From assembly GCA_905221605.1 (NCBI GenBank), contig CAJNDS010002117.1:1-62000 (forward strand): a DNA stretch of 62,000 nt, read 5' to 3'. This DNA is from Symbiodinium natans (lineage: Eukaryota > Sar > Dinophyceae > Suessiales > Symbiodiniaceae). The notes below the pieces were generated by a model, which worked only from the letters and a program-made list of their open reading frames with translations, did no database searches and was not told where the DNA came from. Shown piece by piece: positions 56,779-62,000 of the stretch; the stretch's first letter is position 1; each line of letters opens with the position of its first letter. The translations under genes were made by a program, and so were the position numbers.

Positions 56779-57773
56779 CTATGTCATGCAAAGGCTGAAA
56801 GATTTGAAAGGTTGGCCACTGGCTGGCTCCTCATCAAAATCGGAGAAGAGTGAATTTGGGTATGCGCGGAAGGACCACCACGACAGCAGCGCACTAAGCA
56901 GCATCACGACGGGAAGTGCCACCAGCAAACCCGACCTGTTGCAAAGCTCGGGTCTCCCAATGTTGGAAAGGAGAGGCGGGTATCGCTGACTAAAGAAAGA
57001 GTAAGGACAGCTTTGCTATTCTTGGAAGATGCTGAATGTTATATTTGCTCCTGAGCACAGGGAAGCAGAAGTCACACGAAAAGACGGCCTAATGTACCGA
57101 ATTCCTGCCAATCAGCATCCGAGCATCCCTTGCGTAGAGTCGAAGAGAGGATGTACCTTGACCTGTGTCTCATAAGTGACACTGGTGGCATCCTTACTAG
57201 TAATCAGGGTGGTGCTCGAGCTTCGTCCACCCACTACCTGAGAGCACATGCGAGCGAGACTTCGAGCATGCTTCCTACGAACTCCTACGATGATCTCACA
57301 TTCCCCCATGTGGTGCGTCAGGCTCCATGTCCATAACAGCGACCTTCAGTGAGCCGTGCTTGCTCAGCTGAGGTCAGCACGCTGAAAAGCGTCAATACGC
57401 CGAAAAGCGACTCGAATCCAGATATAAGCCCGAAGACAAGAAGGCAGTACATGGACATGTTGGCGCAGTGGTCTGATACCATGTAGTAGACGATGGCCGC
57501 CAATATCAATGTGAAGAACATGCCAAACCCATCTCCGGCAACAACCTGAAGCATCGCCATCGATACCAATATCAGGAAGATGCCCCACCAGAAGTACGAG
57601 TGAAACCTGAGGGTCGAGAAAACCACAGCGTGTTGTCAACCCCTCATTGAGAGGGCACGGGCGACAATTGGAACACAAAGCACATCAGCAGCTGTGTTGA
57701 ACCCTGCCCTGCGGCCAAGCATCTCCTTGACCGCAGCTGGTGCAGGTGCATCTTGTGGGGAAGCGCCAACGAC
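56779..57773 (-). CDS. Multi-pass membrane protein, C-terminal exons
   Basis: Four exons join in phase. A piece ending at 57646 contains APAPAAVKEMLGRRAGFNTA and DVLCVPIVARALSM. Exon 57381-57606 is almost all membrane: YFWWGIFLILVSMAMLQVV, GMFFTLILAAIVYYMV, and MYCLLVFGLISGFES. Exon B from 57237 contains VVGGRSSSTTLITSKDATSV and ETQVKVHPLFDSTQG. Exon 56779-56935 contains SGLLVALPVVMLLSALLSWW, then an acidic tail and a stop. The 57607-57645 intron would be only 39 nt with a GA donor; the intron after 57381 is GT-AG. The exon B to C join is not fully resolved. At least four membrane helices. The NMSMYCLL-GGRSSSTT pattern looks like a dinoflagellate lineage family, from memory only. Function unknown. 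Confidence 0.65.
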
Positions 57774-57779
57774 TGGAAT

Positions 57780-59060
57780 TACCATAAGAGTGGTTCCTCG
57801 TTCCTCGGAAGAAAAACATCCAAGCTTTGACCAGAAACCGCACGACGCTCGGCATGATGCAGCTGCATGCTGAGTGCATCAGAGCATCTAGGACAACCAA
57901 AAAAAATGGTACGATATCGAAAGACAAAGGCACATGTCCTTTTCGCCAAAATGGCTGCGGAAAGCAGCACATCAACAGAAAAGACAAGGGGCACGTAATG
58001 GACGTCACTGGATGCCACCCGTGCAATCACGTCTTTTCTGGCTGCGCCTTTTCCCAGCTGCCGCCAGCTGCTGCCAGCTGATGGGCAATCAGTACACACC
58101 TGCAGCATGGGCCAGCACGGATCAGGAACAGGAACATGATGTGAGAATGTTCCATGAGGATCCAAAAAAAGGACCCATCTGCAGCCCACCCCAGCCTCGC
58201 AAGCAGGAGTGGAGTAGTCGCCTGTGCTTCCATGGCTTCGCAAGAAGACTTAAATGACTTCTCCACCGGCAACGAGACCTACGAGTTCTCAGAGGCCGGC
58301 CAGAGCTTCCTGCGAGCGCGAAAGAGGCATACCCCGACGAGCACCAGTCCTGGTTTGGACAGTTAGTGGCGGAGCCGCGATTGTTTTTGATTTGCTTTTG
58401 GGTGCAACTCAGAACCGCTGTCTCGGGGTATCAGCACTTGCTCCTGCTGCTCCCTCAACAATCCGTGTCTCAAACTCGGACTCGAGGACGGGATCACGAA
58501 GTGGAAACGGGCTTACATCGCCTTCCGCTTTGGCAACCAGCCCCAAGTCTCCCATGCTGTAAAATCTCTAGATCCTTGCCTGAAGAACTTGTCCGTGTGA
58601 CGGATGGCGCAGCTTCTGGCCTGGGGAAAACTGAAGATGTTAATCGGTGTTCGAGCTTTAAAGGTGCACTGATGTCGAGTCCAAAAAGTCCAAAAATGGC
58701 AACTGGCACAGAACGGAAGGTGCGTTCCAGCTTCGCTGGACCGAGTAAGCCTGCTGCACAGCTGCAGTGTGGTCGGTGCCTGAGCAGTGCAAATCCGTGC
58801 AGTTTTGAAGCATCAAGATTTAAGGCTGAATTGAGCTGTGCTGCTTGTGATGGCGATCGGCAATGTTCGCTCTGTAGTGATAGTAGTGTGCGAAGCAGGT
58901 AGCGAATCTCCTGCGCAGGGAAAATGAACTCAGTCACACTTCGGAAGTGAGAGAGTTGATGTTGCGTTCATGAGAACGAGTGAACCATTGAACAAGTGCA
59001 CTTCTTCATTTAGGAACATATCAACCAGAGTGAAGGGTCCCAAGACCCGAGGATGTGATT
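57780..59060. other. Ambiguous coding on both strands
   Basis: Minus frame 58027-58272 (MPVEKSFKSSCEAMEAQATT) may be a 5' exon of the membrane-protein gene. From 58230 to 58937 plus frames (for example MSSPKSPKMATGTERKVRSS) and minus frames (58494-58937) are equally protein-like. I make no call. Confidence 0.3.
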
Positions 59061-59078
59061 AGCCACTGAAAAGTACAC

Positions 59079-59104
59079 TCACACACACACACACACACAC
59101 ACAC
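59079..59104. repeat. (CA)n microsatellite
   Basis: A CA run of about 26 bases, with a second short CA run at about 59128-59140. Confidence 0.9.
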
Positions 59105-59422
59105 GTAAAGCAAAAAAGAAGAACAACACACACACACACTCCACTGGATGAAAGACGTGTGGGCAACACCACACACGAGCATCTAGCTGACGAACACTAA
59201 GCGAAAGGAAGCCAGAAGGTTTGAATCCGTAGTAGTTACCCTGCATCTGCATCTACTCTCGTGTGAGTTTGGCAGAGCCTGCAAACAGCACGAGAGCCAA
59301 CAGAAACATGGTACTCGACACCTTGCACTGAAAGCTAATCCTGACGATTTGCCGCGCAAGCGCTGCAACTGCTTGCCCTTCAGCCTGCACCATGGTGATG
59401 CCATGGTGGCATCAGGTGCAGC

Positions 59423-59871
59423 TTATCTTATGAGCTTGCTGCTGAAATTTATTTTTGCACATGCTGCACAATGGCAACTCTGGGCCGAGGACGGATCCGA
59501 AGCATGTTGTTCATGTTGTTCACGTTGTTTGGGCTCTTTGGAGTCCACGCTGGTCAACCCCAGTCGATGATTGTCGATGTCAAAGACAAGTTCCTCAAAA
59601 CAGCATGAAATCTGTGAAACTCTCATGAGATCGTCATGAGGCATGCGCCCCGCTCTCGCTTTGAAATAGCAAGATACGGCCCAAACCCTGCCTGTCCCAC
59701 CATCCAGGAAGCTCCCAAAACGATCTGCGAGCCATCGGGCAGTGCCTGGTAGACATGATTGCACGGAAACAGCCTGCGTAGGGCCTGCGTCTGATTGACG
59801 AACCGGCTGAAACATGCTGAAAGCATTTTTGGCTTAGCAAGGCCAAGACAGGTCCGAAGCACGCTCAGCAC
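59423..59871 (-). CDS. Pepsin-like aspartic protease, C-terminal lobe
   Basis: The upstream exon reads CNHVYQALPDGSQIVLGASW and ends at ATG|GTGGGA (59701). After an 89-nt GT-AG intron the exon from 59611 begins ISCCFEELVFDIDNHRLGLT, in phase. VLGxxxM followed by a hydrophobic strand, VFDxxNxRLGL, is the closing signature of family A1 aspartic proteases. The usual following Cys is Ser here (SVDS). An unusual 50-residue tail with a CHCAAC motif follows, with a stop at 59423. The DTG active-site segments were not found in the 2 kb upstream, so the gene is a fragment or has long introns. Confidence 0.6.
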
Positions 59872-60278
59872 ACCAAACCAACCCGCAAGCCAACCACGCC
59901 TCTTGAGCTCTCACAGAAAAATCGTAGTTTCTAGTTTCTGATTCGCAGCTCGTTTCTGATGTCTCACTGATCCGCAGGATCCACAGAAGGTCCACGGAAA
60001 CCAGAACGGCAGATTCGGAAACCAGAGCCAAATCGGACAGCAGAAACGGGCAAATTGGAGACCAGTCTTGCATCAGAAACCAGAACGGCTGAATCGGAAA
60101 CCGGGCCACACGAGTGAGTCTCTGATGCTCTGGGTGCAAGCAAAGCGCCGAGCTCCCTCCCAGCCGTCTGCGAAGGCAGCTGTGGCTCCAACACCCCGTG
60201 CATCCCCCCGCACAAGACTTCACAGTGCCATGTAATGCCACACAGGACCCAACGAACCACAGCCAAAAAAGCAGCCAT
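59872..60278 (-). CDS. Possible signal-peptide exon upstream of the protease
   Basis: From an ATG at 60278 the minus frame encodes MAAFLAVVRWVLCGITWHCE, a plausible signal peptide. Between 59935 and 60110 the DNA repeats imperfectly around TCAGAAACCAGAACGGC and AATCGGAAACC, so the long frames there are probably not protein. Its connection to the protease is inference. Confidence 0.3.
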
Positions 60279-60429
60279 GGGAGGCACTGAGACTGAGACA
60301 CATGCTAAAGTTTCGGGAAAGTAGGTGAGTTCTTCACTGGGAGACTAAGTACGAGAGCCACAACGGAGAACCCCAAAACACGCTCTGGATGAAGAGCTTT
60401 CTGTGCAAGCCACCTGAAACCAAGTGCTG

Positions 60430-61420
60430 CTCAGAACCCGGCGCTGGTGGCACGGAACGCATAGCACAGCCTCGCTTTGTGAAGCCCCAGCAAGGAATCA
60501 CAGTTACACTTGCCATCATCCGCTTGCCTCACACGCTTGCCGCCGTAGCGCACAAGGTACCGGCTGGGTGGCCACAGGACCTGCCAACAGCAGCAGGGCA
60601 ACAGCTTTTGCAGAGGTGATTGTTTCTGCCTGTCTTCGATTTGAAGTCGAAGGGCATGTGCATGCATACGACCCAAGACACACAAAGAAAAAGTGAGCAA
60701 ACTTGCTTGCCTCGACGCCTTGAAGTTTCCAGGATAGCACCGGAAAGAGGTTTGTGCCTAATTGCACTTGAACCACCTCGAATGAACCACTACTCACTGC
60801 CACGAGTGAATGAAGCTTGTTCAGGACGGTGCTGATGTTGCCAGCGCCGCCTGTTAGAAGCGCTGTGCACTGCCCTCACAACTTGTTCGTCTGCTGTAGT
60901 CGGATTAAAGCAAACACGCAGAACGCGCCTTGCACATTCCAGCAGTGCCTGCTTGCCTTGCCAAAACTTGCGCTGCATTGGGATGAACTGGCTAGGGCCC
61001 TGTTACCTACTTCGCCATTGCTCCCAGTAGCCGCCTCATCACCAGTTGCAGTGGGTGGGTCTGCAGGTGCACACCGCTGGCCTTTGCAGGATTCCTTTTC
61101 AAACGAACACATTATAGTTGCAACAAGCACTGTGGTTGAGAATCGCGACAAGCGCTCAGTCCTCCAAGGCTTTGCGCAATTGCCTCTCAGCCTCTCGCAC
61201 ACGCACTGGAACTAGGAAGACAATGCTACCTACATCTGCGGTAAATAAAATTCGCCTCGGCCCCCCCCCGAGCCGAGAGGCGTCTGGAACAAGGAGACCA
61301 GGATCTGGTCTCATCTGGATCCACCCCCCTGCCCTCGAGACCTGCCCCAACCGAGGAGCCGCAATCCGACGCCACCCAAAAAACACACGAACAAGGGTGC
61401 CTTGAAACCCCACCCCCTCA
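60430..61420 (-). CDS. Weak candidate exons, function unknown
   Basis: Minus pieces: RYLVRYGGKRVRQADDGKCN (about 60505-60570), SFEKESCKGQRCAPADPPTA (about 61045-61110) and VPVRVREAERQLRKALED (about 61155-61215). They are individually plausible and in array orientation, but unlinked. A short C-rich run lies near 61260. Confidence 0.25.
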
Positions 61421-61770
61421 GACCCCCCTTGACAATCTCTTGAAGCTCTCCTACCTCCCGGACCTTCCTGACTCCTGACGTGGCACTACACTAGCATGGA
61501 GCGGAGAGGAGGAATGCAAGAATGCAGGTGACACGCGTGTCAATGCATGCAACTGCGATTGGAGACTGGGGCTCTGCGGCCTCCGGCGGTAGGTACGTGA
61601 AGGTGGAGGCAGAGTCGAGCTGTGCTTTGCCCCTGGCAACGACTTGGACTACTTGGCGACTCCGGAAAGAGACACGCGGGACCGTTCCCTAAGACATGCC
61701 TGCAAGGGACCGGATGTCCATTGAGCATCAGGGACTCCACCTTCACCAAGCTTCACCAAGCTTCAAGAAC
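61421..61770. other. No recognisable gene
   Basis: Short Ser/Pro/Arg-rich frames only. Confidence 0.35.
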
Positions 61771-61860
61771 TCAAGAATCAAGAGCAAAATCTATCCAAAG
61801 TTGAAGCACACGGAGCTGCTCTTCTGACATCCAGGCAAGGCACCTTGACACCGTACTTGC
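61771..61860 (-). CDS. Candidate C-terminal exon
   Basis: The minus frame reads SRCLAWMSEEQLRVLQLWID and FALDS, then stops at 61771. It looks like the end of a helical protein entering from the right. The frame stays open to 61995, but that part looks less like protein. Confidence 0.3.
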   Translation of the reverse strand, partial: ASTVSRCLAWMSEEQLRVLQLWIDFALDS

Positions 61861-62000
61861 CGCTTGAACCGCTAATTTGCAAAGGTACCTGAGGCGAGGG
61901 TGGGTTCTGTCCTGGTGGGTTGTCCTGCTCACATTGTCAAAACCTCTATCAAGACAAAGCAAGTATGATGCCATGCCGCACGTGCATGCGGCCATGTGGC

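Noticed and set aside
56337-56798. Plus-strand 153-codon frame
   Set aside because: It overlaps the well-supported minus start exon at 56634-56681 and runs to within 20 bp of the membrane-protein stop at 56779; neighbouring coding evidence is all minus.
1-62000. tRNA, rRNA, CRISPR arrays and bacterial operon signals
   Set aside because: No cloverleaf-compatible T-loop, rRNA core or spaced direct-repeat array was seen. The tandem repeats present lack unique spacers.

Overview
The window looks like nuclear DNA of a dinoflagellate, most likely a Symbiodiniaceae-type alga. Real coding sequence is mostly broken into short exons. Where I could rebuild neighbouring exons, phases match across introns that start with GT, GC or (in two cases) apparently GA and end with AG, usually followed by G. 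GC and GA donors, an AG|G acceptor and long runs of genes on one strand are known dinoflagellate habits. Every gene I could recognise by family lies on the minus strand, so the window is probably one unidirectional array read from right to left. There is no bacterial operon structure and I found no rRNA or tRNA gene.

Layout from the upstream (right) end: weak exons at 60.4-62.0 kb; the C-terminal lobe of an aspartic protease (59.4-59.9 kb); a multi-pass membrane protein (56.8-57.8 kb); a protein kinase-like gene (about 51.7-54.7 kb, possibly starting at 56.68 kb) whose catalytic loop has lost its key residues and whose large intron holds a fold-back element; an unidentified multi-exon gene (49.8-51.2 kb); an AT-rich palindromic island (49.2-49.4 kb); several unidentified exons (45.2-48.8 kb); a kelch-repeat gene (42.1-44.8 kb, perhaps to 45.2 kb); a membrane or secreted gene (41.0-41.8 kb); a LicD/fukutin-type transferase (37.0-38.1 kb); further unidentified exons (32.9-35.1 kb); a glycine-zipper protein (30.0-31.3 kb); coiled-coil genes (25.3-28.8 kb); a CS-domain protein (24.2-24.6 kb); and weak exons at 20-22 kb.

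The 14.8-17.1 kb stretch is a satellite built on a 124-bp unit with a nested higher-order pattern. Left of it come a possible helical-repeat gene (9.8-10.5 kb), a Pumilio/Puf RNA-binding protein (6.2-8.3 kb, perhaps starting near 9.3 kb) and the most striking gene: an uninterrupted 795-codon reading frame (2979-5366). It encodes a secreted, probably GPI-anchored protein in which a DOMON-like domain appears split by a YHYH domain and two long Cys-Gly-Ala tripeptide arrays.

The genes do not form an obvious pathway. They look like a typical mixed dinoflagellate array. Exon-level calls come from reading motifs by eye; full gene models would need transcript data.
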